From: JBKHHU01 sp046539045
Lineage (GTDB): Bacteria; Planctomycetota; Phycisphaerae; SM23-33
Direction: 5' to 3'
Assembly (NCBI GenBank): GCA_046539045.1
Contig: JBKHHU010000091.1
Span: forward strand, 1-13,491
DNA length: 13,491 nt
Below the pieces are notes generated by a model that was not told where the DNA came from, did not search any database, and saw only the letters and a list, made by a program, of their open reading frames with translations. Below, piece after piece: positions 1-7,256 of the stretch; the stretch's first letter is position 1; every line of letters begins with the position of its first letter. The position numbers and the translations under genes are program-made.

Positions 1-77
1 TCGGGCAGATTGCGGGAACCTTCGGCCACGCAGCGCGTCAAAATGAAGATACCCGGCCCCGAAAGGAGACATTTCGC

Positions 78-1109
78 ATGAAAAACGTACTTCATCTTCT
101 ATGCGCTGCAGGACTTCTGTTGACCGTCGGCCAGGTGCCCGTCCGGCCCGGGCGAGCGGGCGCGCCGGTTCGTGCCCGGCCGAAGGCGCTGACGCCCGAG
201 CAGCTGCTGCTGAAAGTCAGTCAGTCGCAACTGGTGTTCAAGGCCAAGGTCGACGAGGTAAAGCCCATCGCCGTGACCCGCAGCTACCCTCCGGTCTACA
301 TTGTCGGGGTGACCTTCACCCAACCCACCGTCTACAAGGGCACCGCCCCGGACGGGATGACGTTCCGCTGGTCCCGCCCCGCCGTCAAGCCCGCCTTCGT
401 GAAGGGCAAGGAGTACGTCGTTGCGTCCAACCAGACCGGGAAGATGTGGGTAATCGCAGCCGCGGAGCCGGCAACCAAAGAAAACGTCACGATCGCCTCC
501 AAGGGCGCATTCCTGCCGGCCGGATGGAAACTCCGGGACAGCAAGTACCTGAGCCCATGGGCCGAGAAGGGCAAGACCTACTGGCCGAAGGAAGCCAAAC
601 CGCAGGCCAGGATCGAATGCGTCAAAACCGGGCGGCCGGGACTGCTGGCCGGTGAGAACATCGACGTCTCCGCCGAGCCGATCATCCCCAAGAAGACGCA
701 GAAGTACAAGAACCCGCAGGGCAACGGCCTGTTCCGTCTGAGGGTGAAGAACACGGGCAAAAAGGCGGTGGAAATCCCCGCCCTGCTGCAGGCGGACGGA
801 AAAATTCTCTGGTCCGAGAGCCTGGTCGTTCTGCGGGGGGACAAAGCCTACACCCTCCCGGAATCGGATTGCGTGCCGAAGGACGTGCGCTCGTTCAGCC
901 TCGGGGCCGGCAAGAGCGTGTCGGTGGTCATCAACGCGCTGGCCATCAAGGGCATCGACTGGCCGGGCGGGGGCAGGGCCGTACAGCTGAAATTCTGTCT
1001 CGGCCAGGAGATCGCGCCCGGCACCTTCCATTACTACTCGGAGCTGCACGACCCGATGCAGGAGAAGGCGGAAAAGCAGGGCAAGTCGCTGGTGAACGCC
1101 GACCGGTAG
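78..1109 (+). CDS. Secreted protein of unknown function, 343 aa
   Basis: I do not recognise this family. An N-terminal signal peptide is visible: basic MKN, then a hydrophobic run of Leu, Ala and Val to about residue 20, with a likely cleavage near AGA at residues 27-29, so the mature protein is probably exported. Residues about 45-130 look like a small beta-rich domain (strand-like VFKAKVDEVKP, then VTFTQPTVYKG), similar in style to secreted OB/NTR-like domains; this is only a resemblance. Residues about 215-330 look like a second beta-sandwich region beginning FRLRVKNTGKKAVEIP. There is no catalytic motif and no transmembrane helix after the signal. The ATG is preceded by GAAAGGAG at 9 bp, which supports this start. 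The gene ends 5 bp from the convergent HD-GYP gene, with no room for a separate terminator. The coding assignment is firm; the function is unknown. Confidence 0.8.
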   Translation: MKNVLHLLCAAGLLLTVGQVPVRPGRAGAPVRARPKALTPEQLLLKVSQSQLVFKAKVDEVKPIAVTRSYPPVYIVGVTFTQPTVYKGTAPDGMTFRWSRPAVKPAFVKGKEYVVASNQTGKMWVIAAAEPATKENVTIASKGAFLPAGWKLRDSKYLSPWAEKGKTYWPKEAKPQARIECVKTGRPGLLAGENIDVSAEPIIPKKTQKYKNPQGNGLFRLRVKNTGKKAVEIPALLQADGKILWSESLVVLRGDKAYTLPESDCVPKDVRSFSLGAGKSVSVVINALAIKGIDWPGGGRAVQLKFCLGQEIAPGTFHYYSELHDPMQEKAEKQGKSLVNADR

Positions 1110-1114
1110 AGGGT

Positions 1115-2140
1115 CTACGCCCCGGCCGATTGCGGGCAGGGCAGGTCGTCGGCGTATTGATCGCGAATTTCGATGAAGACCGACTCGCAGGCGAGGAACG
1201 CCTCCACGACGGTGGGGTCGAAATGGGTGCCCGCGTCGCAGGCGATGATGTCGCGGGTCTTCTCGTGGGGGAACGCTCCCTTGTAGACGCGTCGGGAGGT
1301 CATCGCGTCGTAGGCGTCGGCCAGGGCGACGATGCGGGCAGAGAGAGGAATGGACGATCCGGCCTTGCCGTTGGGGTACCCCGACCCGTCCCACTTCTCG
1401 TGGTGGTTTTCCGCGATGTCGCTGGCCATCTGCAGATAGCGGGCATTGGGATATTGATCCAGGGCGGCCTGCAGGGTTTCCGCGGCGATGGTGGTGTGGG
1501 TCTTCATGACCTCGAATTCCGCGTCGGTCAGCCTGCCGGGCTTGAGCAGCACGCAGTCCGGGATGGCCACCTTGCCGATATCGTGCAGCGGACTGGTCTG
1601 TTCGAGCAGGCGGACGTATTCGAAGCTGATCCCGGCCTCGAATTCCGGCTGGCGACTCAGGTGCAGCGCGATGACCCGGGAGAAGTTCCGCACCCGCTCG
1701 AGGTGAGCACCCGTTTCCGGATCCCGCGACTCGGCCAGCTTGGCCATCGAGAACAGGACCAGATCCTGGGTTTCCAGGCTCAGCACCCGCTGACCGGCCC
1801 GCAGACGGGCGATCAGCTCCTGATCGGAATGGGCCGCGCCGATCACGTCGTCGGCTCCGGCTTCGAAGGCGCCGACCGCCTCGGCAGCCGAACCGGAATT
1901 CACCAGGATGAGGTACACGTAGGAAGACTGCTCGCAAAGTCGCACGGCCCGGCAGAGATCCGACCCGCTCATGTCCGGAAGGTCCGATCCGATCAGGACC
2001 AGTCGCATGCTCTGGGAGCCGAGCAGGTCCAGTGCTTCGTAGCCGCTCTCGGCGATCACTGTCTCAAACCCGCCCCGCAGGAGCGCTTGGGGCAGTGTGC
2101 TGTCGGCATCCAGTTTGTGATCTGCGATCAGGATCTTCAT
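1115..2140 (-). CDS. HD-GYP domain protein with degenerate receiver, 341 aa
   Basis: Predicted cyclic-di-GMP phosphodiesterase of the response-regulator/HD-GYP type, cytoplasmic. Residues 1-118 form a receiver fold and residues about 130-330 the HD-GYP domain. The catalytic signatures are present: H145 in ETGAHLERV, HD at 186-187 in HDIGK, HHEKWDGSGYP at 246-256 with GYP at 254-256, and the DAYDAM segment near 275-280. The receiver looks inactive. The phosphoacceptor position in LVLIGSDLPDMSG is Gly51, only one acidic residue remains of the usual N-terminal pair (IADHK), and the conserved Lys of the KP motif is Ala102. The ATG at 2140 was chosen over an upstream start at 2182 because the receiver strand MKILIAD begins there and GGAAG lies about 8 bp before it. 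It could therefore act constitutively or be gated by a protein partner. HD-GYP family confidence is high; the in vivo substrate is inferred. Confidence 0.9.
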   Translation of the reverse strand: MKILIADHKLDADSTLPQALLRGGFETVIAESGYEALDLLGSQSMRLVLIGSDLPDMSGSDLCRAVRLCEQSSYVYLILVNSGSAAEAVGAFEAGADDVIGAAHSDQELIARLRAGQRVLSLETQDLVLFSMAKLAESRDPETGAHLERVRNFSRVIALHLSRQPEFEAGISFEYVRLLEQTSPLHDIGKVAIPDCVLLKPGRLTDAEFEVMKTHTTIAAETLQAALDQYPNARYLQMASDIAENHHEKWDGSGYPNGKAGSSIPLSARIVALADAYDAMTSRRVYKGAFPHEKTRDIIACDAGTHFDPTVVEAFLACESVFIEIRDQYADDLPCPQSAGA

Positions 2141-2165
2141 GAGTAACTTCCGGGAAACATCGCGT

Positions 2166-2184
2166 CGTTGCGTCCCCCGCAACG
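2166..2184 (-). promoter_or_regulatory. Hairpin in the leader of the HD-GYP gene
   Basis: A perfect 7-bp inverted repeat (CGTTGCG and CGCAACG, 5-nt loop) lies about 26 bp upstream of the HD-GYP start codon. On the minus-strand transcript the loop reads GGGGA. It is not followed by a T-run, so it is not an intrinsic terminator. A role in translation or mRNA stability is possible but unproven. Confidence 0.35.
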
Positions 2185-2254
2185 GGCAAGGAACGAAAAA
2201 GCCATCCGGCTCGCAGGATTACTATCGACCTACCGCCAACGACACTTAATCATT

Positions 2255-2289
2255 CATCGATATTTCACAGATTTTAACCGGCCAAAAGC
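2255..2289 (-). promoter_or_regulatory. Weak sigma70-like promoter candidate for the HD-GYP gene
   Basis: On the minus strand TTGGCC is followed after 17 nt by TATCGA, in an otherwise AT-rich patch of this GC-rich window, about 115 bp upstream of the HD-GYP start. Box matches are modest (TTGGCC 4 of 6, TATCGA about 3 of 6). A Rex-like half site (CTGTGAAATAT) falls between the boxes. Assigned on position and base composition only. Confidence 0.25.
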
Positions 2290-2321
2290 ACGGAGCTTAG
2301 AAGAGATGGGAGACGATGCTC

Positions 2322-2351
2322 AAAAACCCGCCGGAAAGTGTACTCCGTGGG
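2322..2351 (-). terminator. Predicted Rho-independent terminator of rex
   Basis: Immediately after the rex stop codon, the minus strand reads CCC-A-CGGA, an 8-nt loop, TCCG-GC-GGG, then TTTTT. The stem pairs CCC with GGG and CGGA with TCCG around a small internal loop and ends directly in a five-T run. It would end the hydrogenase/rex transcript before the HD-GYP gene. Confidence 0.6.
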
Positions 2352-3047
2352 CTAGTTTTTCGGATCGGTCGTCAGCTTCTTGCGCTCGGCGGCTGAGCCG
2401 TTTCCGTTGCGGCGGTGGTTGTTGCCCGGGTGGCGGACATCGAAGGACAGGCGTTCAAGGTGTGCGGTCAGGTCGACCTGGTTGAGAGCGACGTTCTCGG
2501 GCAGGTCCAGGTTGGTGGGGGCGAAGTTCAGTATGCCCCGCACGCCGCTGCGGCGCAGCAGGTCCGCTGCCGGCTGGGCTGCGTCGGCGGGGACGGTCAG
2601 AATCGCCAGGCGCACCTCCTGCTCGTCGACGATTTCGGGCAGTCTCGCCACGTCCATCACCTTCACGCCCCCGATGGTCTGCCCGATCTTGTCCGGCGCG
2701 GTATCGAAGGCCGCGACGATATCAAAGCCCTTTTCCCCGAACGCCTTGTACCGCAGCAGAGCCTGTCCGAGCCCTCCGACGCCGATGACGACGACTCTCC
2801 ACGGCCGGGCGGTGCCCAGGATGTTCTTGAGTTTTCGGATCAGCGGAGCGACGCGATAGCCGATGCCCGGCCGCCCGAACTGCCCGAAATATGCCAGATC
2901 CTTGCGGACCTGCGCGTCGGTGGCCTCGGTGCCTTCGGCGATTCTCGAACTGGAGACCGTTTCCACATGCCCGGCGGAGAGATGCTCCAGCCGGCGGAGG
3001 TACAGGCTCAGGCGGCGTACTGCGGAGTGAGAGACATGTCCCTTCAC
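2352..3047 (-). CDS. rex: Redox-sensing transcriptional repressor Rex, 231 aa
   Basis: Rex is a homodimeric repressor that binds DNA when NAD+ is high and releases it on binding NADH. Residues about 5-65 form the winged helix (VSSSRIAEGTEATDAQVRKD, then FGQFGRPGIGY, both typical of Rex). Residues about 83-195 form the Rossmann domain with the GVGGLG dinucleotide loop at 89-94. The C-terminal VDLTAHLERL helix (191-200) matches the domain-swap helix of the family. The polar tail after about residue 208 (NNHRRNGNGS) is a short extension. The GTG at 3047 is preferred over an upstream in-frame GTG at 3065 because AAGGAG lies 6 bp before it. The gene is co-oriented with and 143 bp downstream of hydA, and near-consensus Rex operators lie at the hydrogenase promoter, so Rex very probably controls this operon and perhaps itself. 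Confidence 0.95.
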   Translation of the reverse strand: MKGHVSHSAVRRLSLYLRRLEHLSAGHVETVSSSRIAEGTEATDAQVRKDLAYFGQFGRPGIGYRVAPLIRKLKNILGTARPWRVVVIGVGGLGQALLRYKAFGEKGFDIVAAFDTAPDKIGQTIGGVKVMDVARLPEIVDEQEVRLAILTVPADAAQPAADLLRRSGVRGILNFAPTNLDLPENVALNQVDLTAHLERLSFDVRHPGNNHRRNGNGSAAERKKLTTDPKN

Positions 3048-3140
3048 GGTGTTCTCCTTGCCCACAGACGCTCACAGCGCGCACGACATGCGCCGAGAGG
3101 TGCTGAAAGATGCTGACTGTTCATGCCCCGGTGGGCGTAA

Positions 3141-3158
3141 CCGGGCCCGCAGGCCCGG
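3141..3158. repeat. GC-rich palindrome between hydA and rex
   Basis: CCGGGCC and GGCCCGG form a perfect 7-bp stem with a 4-nt CGCA loop. Flanking GCGT (3135-3138) and ACGC (3163-3166) could extend it across a bulge. No T-run follows on the minus strand, so it is not a classical terminator. It may protect or attenuate the upstream hyd mRNA relative to rex, or be a dispersed palindromic repeat; it resembles the hairpin at 13283-13297 (GGGC, short loop containing GCA, GCCC). Apart from this, I see nothing convincing in the 143-bp gap 3048-3190. Confidence 0.45.
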
Positions 3159-3190
3159 CTACACGCACCTTTGCGGATTGCCCTGCACCG

Positions 3191-5119
3191 CTACCCGATG
3201 TACTTGCCGCGGGCAGTGTAGTGGGTGTGCAGGAGCTTGTGGCTCTTGTGCCCGCACGGCCCGTCGGTCAGGAAGTTCTGATAGAGTTCCTGCACTGCCG
3301 GGTTCTCGTGACTCTTGCGGACGGTGTACGCGTCGTCTTCGGCGTAGATCGCGTTGGCCCGCTTCTGGCGGATGGCAGGATCGGTCGGGATCGGCTGACC
3401 GCCACCGCCCAGGCAACCGCCCGGACAGCCCATGAACTCGATGAAGTGGCACTCGGAGAACTTCCCGCCGGCGCGGATGTCTTCCAGCACCTTCTTGGCG
3501 TTGGCGGTTCCGTGTGCCACAGCCACCTTCACCGTCGCGCCTTCCAGCCAGTCCCAGCTGTCCAGCAGCCCGGAGAGAATTTCCGGAACCGGGCCGACCT
3601 TCGGAATCTCGATTTCGGCATAGCGGATACCCTCGAACCCGCGAACGGGGATGATGTCGGCGTGGTCGAACAGGTCCTCGACCTTGATCCCGCAGACCAG
3701 CTCGATGACGGTACGCAACGCCGCCTCCATCACGCCACCGGTGGCGCCGAAGATCACGCCGGAACCGGTCGCGGTGCCGAACGGATCGTCGAAGTCGCTC
3801 TTGGGCATATCGGGCAGGAAGATCCCGCTCTCGGAGATCATCTTCGCCAGTTCGCGGGTGGTCAGGGCGTAGTCGACGTCCTTGTGCCCGCTGTCGCGCA
3901 TCTCCGGCCGGTCGCATTCGTACTTCTTGGCAGAGCACGGCATGAGGGAGACGGTGACGATGTTGTCCGGATCGATGCCCATCTTCTCGGCGTAGTAGGT
4001 CTTGATCACGGCACCGAACATCTGCTGCGGACTCTTGCAGGAGGACATCTTATCCAGCATGTCCGGGTAGAAGTGTTCGATGTACTTGACCCAGCCCGGC
4101 GAGCAGGAGGTGAACTGCGGCAGGGCGACCGACTCATCGCCTTCCACCAGGGCGGCGTGGAGGCGTTTGATCAGTTCGGTGCCTTCCTCGATGATCGTCA
4201 GGTCGGCGGTGAAGTTGGTATCGAAGACCCGGTCGAACCCGCAACTGCGGAGGGCGGTGTTCATCTCGAACGTGAGCGGTGTGCCCGGTTCGAGCCCGAA
4301 GCACTCGCCGATGCCCGCACGCGGGGCAGGGGCGGTCTGGATGACCACGTGCTTTTCCGGATCGTCGATCGCTGCCCAGACCTCGTCGGTATTGTCGCGG
4401 GCGGTCAATGCACCGGTCGGACAGCGGTTGATGCACTGTCCGCAGTTGATGCAGATGACGTCGACCAGCGGCTTGTCCTCGAAGGTGGTGACCTCCGAAT
4501 CATTGCTCCTGCCGGTGATCTCCAGCACGCCCACTTCCTGCAGGTCGATGCAGGTCCGCACGCAGCGGCGACAAAGCACGCACTTGTTCATGTCGCGGAC
4601 GACGGAGTAGCTGGACTCGTCGGCCTGGTACTTGGGTTTGTCCGGATGGCCGAACCGGAAGTAATCCACGCCGTATTCCTTGGCCAGTGCCTGCAGTTCG
4701 CAGTTGTTGTTGCGCTGGCAGGCGTAGCATTCGCCGTAGTGTTCGCTGAGCAGCAGGTCGATGATATGCCTGCGGGCCTTGCGGACCTTGGGCGAATGCG
4801 TCTTGACGTTGATCGGCTGGGTGATCGGGTACGCGCAGGCCGCCTGCAGCGTGCGCTGCCCTTCGACCTCGACCACGCAGACGCGACACACCCCGGCGAT
4901 GCAGAGATCGTCGTGGTAACACAGCGTCGGGATCCGCACGCCCATTTCGGACGCGGCTTTGAGAATGCTGGTCCCCAGCGGCACGCGTGTTTCCTTGCCG
5001 TCTATGGTGACCTTGACCTTGGCCCCGATGCCTTCGGACATTCCGGGTTTGTCTATCGTGTGCGGGCGGGTGCTCTTGGGGGAGCGGGCCGCCTCGTCTT
5101 CTTTATACGTATCTACCAT
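3191..5119 (-). CDS. hydA: NADH-linked [FeFe]-hydrogenase catalytic subunit, 642 aa
   Basis: Catalyses reversible proton reduction to H2 at an H-cluster, in a cytoplasmic complex with HydB and HydC. Domains in order: a [2Fe-2S] plant-ferredoxin-like domain with C67, C78, C81 and C95; a His-ligated [4Fe-4S] site H127-x3-C131-x2-C134-x5-C140; two [4Fe-4S] ferredoxin motifs, C180/C183/C186/C190 and C223/C226/C229/C233; then the H-domain from about 255. H-cluster motifs are TSCSPGW (337-343), MPCSAKKYE (393-401) and EFMGCPGGCLGGGGQP (561-576). The first differs from the canonical TSCCPxW by Ser340. The C-terminal tail around 600-635, with HKSHKLLHTHY, resembles HndD-type subunits. Length fits the multidomain class. 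The ATG is preceded by AAGGAG at 6 bp; in-frame sequence upstream of it overlaps hydB and is not needed. Third structural subunit gene of the operon, 19 bp after hydB. The maturation genes hydE, hydF and hydG are not in this window. Confidence 0.96.
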   Translation of the reverse strand: MVDTYKEDEAARSPKSTRPHTIDKPGMSEGIGAKVKVTIDGKETRVPLGTSILKAASEMGVRIPTLCYHDDLCIAGVCRVCVVEVEGQRTLQAACAYPITQPINVKTHSPKVRKARRHIIDLLLSEHYGECYACQRNNNCELQALAKEYGVDYFRFGHPDKPKYQADESSYSVVRDMNKCVLCRRCVRTCIDLQEVGVLEITGRSNDSEVTTFEDKPLVDVICINCGQCINRCPTGALTARDNTDEVWAAIDDPEKHVVIQTAPAPRAGIGECFGLEPGTPLTFEMNTALRSCGFDRVFDTNFTADLTIIEEGTELIKRLHAALVEGDESVALPQFTSCSPGWVKYIEHFYPDMLDKMSSCKSPQQMFGAVIKTYYAEKMGIDPDNIVTVSLMPCSAKKYECDRPEMRDSGHKDVDYALTTRELAKMISESGIFLPDMPKSDFDDPFGTATGSGVIFGATGGVMEAALRTVIELVCGIKVEDLFDHADIIPVRGFEGIRYAEIEIPKVGPVPEILSGLLDSWDWLEGATVKVAVAHGTANAKKVLEDIRAGGKFSECHFIEFMGCPGGCLGGGGQPIPTDPAIRQKRANAIYAEDDAYTVRKSHENPAVQELYQNFLTDGPCGHKSHKLLHTHYTARGKYIG

Positions 5120-5138
5120 TGTTCGCTCCTTGGCACCT

Positions 5139-6329
5139 TCACGCCTGCTGGGGCTTGCGTCCCATGATCTCGTTCTTGAAGTTCTCGACGATGGAGAGGA
5201 AGGCGTTGGGGGCCGATTGCCCCAGTCCGCACTTGCTGGCCAGCTGCATGGTCCGGGCCAGGTCGCACAACTGCTTGAGGTACGACATCGAACAGCGACC
5301 CTCCTGCAGCATCTCCACACCCTCCAGCAGCTTGACATTGCCCTGCCTGCAGGGGGTGCACTGCCCGCAGGATTCCTCCACGAAGAACTCGAGGAAATTG
5401 TGGGCGACCCGAAGCATGTCCCGCTCCGGGCCGAAGATGATCACCGACCCGCCGGTGCTGACGTCCTCGAAGGCGATCTGCCGGCCGAACTCATCGGATG
5501 GGATGCACATGCCCGATGCCCCGCCGATCTGCACGGCCTTGGCGCCGGTCCCGCCGACCTTCTCCAGCAACTCCGTGACGGTAATCCCCAGCGGGAATTC
5601 ATAGACGCCGGGCGATTCACAATCGCCGGAGACGCTGAAGAGCTTCAGCCCGGAGGAATGCTCCGTTCCGTGCTCGCTGAACCACTGGCCGCCCTTGGAC
5701 AGGATGCAGCTGACCCAGGCGAGGGTCTCCACGTTGTTCACGACCGTCGGCTGATTCATGAACCCGGTGTCGACCGGGAAGGGCGGGCGGTTGCGGGGCT
5801 CGCCGCGGTTGCCCTCCAGCGACTCGATCAGTGCGGTCTCTTCACCGCAGACGTACGCGCCGCTGCCCATGCGAATCTCGATGTCGAAGTCGAACCCGTC
5901 CGTACCGAGGATGTTCTCGCCGAGCATGTTCTCGTCCCGGCGCTTCTGGAGGGTCTTCTCCAGCTGCTTGCGGAGGTAGGTATATTCCCCGCGGAGGTAC
6001 AGCGTTCCATGCGTGGCGCCGATGGCCCGTCCGGCGATGGTCATGCCCTCGAAGACCAGGTCCGCGTAATCCGACAGAATCACGCGGTCCTTGAAGGTTC
6101 CCGGCTCGCCTTCGTCGGCGTTGCAGACGACGTACTTGTTGTCTCCCTGGGCGGCTGCTGCGAGGTTCCACTTCACGGACGTGGGAAAACCCGCGCCGCC
6201 GCGTCCCCTGAGGTTGGATTCCTTGATGGCCGCGATGATGTCCGCCCGGCTCATCTTGACCGCCGCCTTGAGTCCGGCGTCGGGTTCCGCGTTGGAGAAT
6301 GTCAGGGAGCTTGTCTGTGTTGAAATCAT
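5139..6329 (-). CDS. hydB: Hydrogenase NADH-oxidising flavoprotein subunit (NuoF-like), 396 aa
   Basis: Binds FMN and NAD(H) and passes electrons through a [4Fe-4S] cluster towards HydA. Visible motifs: GRGGAGF at 42-48 and NADEGEPGTFKDR at 70-82 (FMN/NADH site), GAYVCGEETALIESLEG at 157-173, and the cluster-binding ESCGQCTPCRQG with C321, C324, C327 plus C367 in KCGLG. The protein starts only about 40 residues before GRGGAGF and ends about 29 residues after C367. It therefore lacks both the N-terminal thioredoxin-like [2Fe-2S] domain and the C-terminal two-[4Fe-4S] ferredoxin domain that are usual in HydB/HndC of bifurcating hydrogenases. The start at 6329 is preferred: GGAG lies 7 bp upstream of it but only 1 bp from the alternative ATG at 6335. 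It follows hydC by 13 bp. Confidence 0.95.
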   Translation of the reverse strand: MISTQTSSLTFSNAEPDAGLKAAVKMSRADIIAAIKESNLRGRGGAGFPTSVKWNLAAAAQGDNKYVVCNADEGEPGTFKDRVILSDYADLVFEGMTIAGRAIGATHGTLYLRGEYTYLRKQLEKTLQKRRDENMLGENILGTDGFDFDIEIRMGSGAYVCGEETALIESLEGNRGEPRNRPPFPVDTGFMNQPTVVNNVETLAWVSCILSKGGQWFSEHGTEHSSGLKLFSVSGDCESPGVYEFPLGITVTELLEKVGGTGAKAVQIGGASGMCIPSDEFGRQIAFEDVSTGGSVIIFGPERDMLRVAHNFLEFFVEESCGQCTPCRQGNVKLLEGVEMLQEGRCSMSYLKQLCDLARTMQLASKCGLGQSAPNAFLSIVENFKNEIMGRKPQQA

Positions 6330-6342
6330 GTTCATGCTCCTG

Positions 6343-6849
6343 TCAGATTTTCGCAGCCTGGTAGGCTTCGAGAGTTTTGCGGCACCCCTGGAGAATGTCG
6401 TGGACCTTCTCCGGTGTGACCTTCGTGAAGACCTGATCGTTGACGAGCATCGCAGGCCCTTGGTCGCACATGCCGAGGCAGTTGGCGTACTCCAGGGTGA
6501 ACATCTCGTCGGACGTGGTCTGGCCGAAGTCGATGCCCAGGTCGATCTTCAACTGCTGGGCGACGCGGTCCTTCCCGGCCATGTCACAGGTGATGGTCTG
6601 ACAGAGGCGGATGACGAAGCGTCCCTTGGGCTTCTGGTCCAGGAAGCTGTAGAAACTCACGAACCCGTAGACCTCGACGGGGTGAATGTCCAGAAGGTCC
6701 GCGACGTTCTGCATGGCATAGTCGGAAATGGTGCCGTACTTGCGCTGCACTGCCTGAAGGATGGGCATCAGGGCGCTGCGGTCCCTGCCGTACCTTTCGG
6801 CCCAGTCCAGAATGTCCTCTTTGAGCTTTTCGAATTCGGTGATCAACAT
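6343..6849 (-). CDS. hydC: Hydrogenase [2Fe-2S] subunit (NuoE-like), 168 aa
   Basis: Thioredoxin-fold [2Fe-2S] electron-transfer subunit partnering the NuoF-like HydB. The N-terminal helical part (1-75) carries the family segment MPILQAVQRKYGTIS, and HPVEVYGFVSFYSF near 56-69. The cluster ligands are all present in the NuoE spacing: C83-x4-C88 (CQTITC) and C124-x3-C128 (CLGMC, followed by DQGPA). Length is normal for HndA/HydC/NuoE. The start is supported by a strong GGAGG 7-8 bp upstream, which lies inside the 3' end of the preceding receiver gene; only 2 bp separate the two genes, suggesting translational coupling. It is distinguished from respiratory NuoE by its neighbours: hydA follows hydB, and no other nuo genes are present. 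Confidence 0.95.
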   Translation of the reverse strand: MLITEFEKLKEDILDWAERYGRDRSALMPILQAVQRKYGTISDYAMQNVADLLDIHPVEVYGFVSFYSFLDQKPKGRFVIRLCQTITCDMAGKDRVAQQLKIDLGIDFGQTTSDEMFTLEYANCLGMCDQGPAMLVNDQVFTKVTPEKVHDILQGCRKTLEAYQAAKI

Positions 6850-6851
6850 GC

Positions 6852-7232
6852 TCAGCCCTCCTTCAAGGCCAGGAGAGAATAGACCTTCTCCGCGAGGACC
6901 TTGGGGTCCACGGGCTTTTCGAGGAATTCATCGACGGGGATCATCTCGCTGTCCTTGCCGAATTCCATTCCCGTAACCTTCGAGATGCTGGTGAGCATGA
7001 GGATCGGGGTTTGGAATCCGTCGCTGCGGAGTTCCCGTGCCATGACCAATCCGTCGTCGGGCTGGTCCATCATCACGTCGAGAATCAGCAGGTCCGGCGA
7101 GAAGGCTTTAATAGCCTTGTTTCCGTCCTCCCTGCTGTAGGCGTGCTCGACCTCGTGGCCGTCTTTTTCGAGAAACAGACGGATCGCTTCCACGACATCC
7201 GGATCGTCGTCCACGACAAGTAATCTTGCCAT
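6852..7232 (-). CDS. Stand-alone CheY-like receiver, first gene of the hydrogenase operon, 126 aa
   Basis: A single receiver domain with no output domain. The phosphorylation site is intact: acidic cluster D8-D10 (VVDDDP), phosphoacceptor D52 in LLILDVMMDQPDDG, T81 in PILMLTS, and K106 in FLEKPVD. The segment after D52 (MMDQPDDG) is longer than the usual MPxMDG loop. The start ATG has GGAG 8 bp upstream. It is the promoter-proximal gene of the hydrogenase operon and its stop lies 2 bp before hydC, so it is made in step with the enzyme. Candidate phosphodonors include the divergent hybrid kinase at 7783-10455, but no pairing is shown by the sequence. The target could be a protein partner; DNA binding is not expected. 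Confidence 0.9.
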   Translation of the reverse strand: MARLLVVDDDPDVVEAIRLFLEKDGHEVEHAYSREDGNKAIKAFSPDLLILDVMMDQPDDGLVMARELRSDGFQTPILMLTSISKVTGMEFGKDSEMIPVDEFLEKPVDPKVLAEKVYSLLALKEG

Positions 7233-7256
7233 CCCCTCGTCTCCTTACCGATGTTG

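Noticed and set aside
99..1937. A 612-codon minus-strand frame spanning two convergent genes
   Set aside because: It overlaps the signal-peptide protein on the opposite strand and the HD-GYP gene in another frame, and its Arg/Gly-rich product has no domain signature.
2115..2130. TTGTGA followed by GATCA inside the HD-GYP coding region as another Rex site
   Set aside because: The right half does not match TCACAA and the position is within the coding sequence.
3110..5167. A 685-codon open frame on the plus strand opposite hydA
   Set aside because: It is the antisense shadow of hydA in GC-rich DNA. Its translation has no recognisable domain and is repetitive in Asp, Val, Gly and Leu as expected from reversed codons, whereas hydA has all cluster motifs.
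5120..5338. N-terminal extension of HydA upstream of 5119
   Set aside because: The added 73 residues read hydB codons in another frame and lack any motif; the ATG at 5119 has an ideal AAGGAG site.
6343..6849. Reading hydC and hydB as respiratory complex I genes nuoE and nuoF
   Set aside because: No nuoG or other nuo genes are adjacent, and hydA with H-cluster motifs follows directly, so the hydrogenase assignment fits better.
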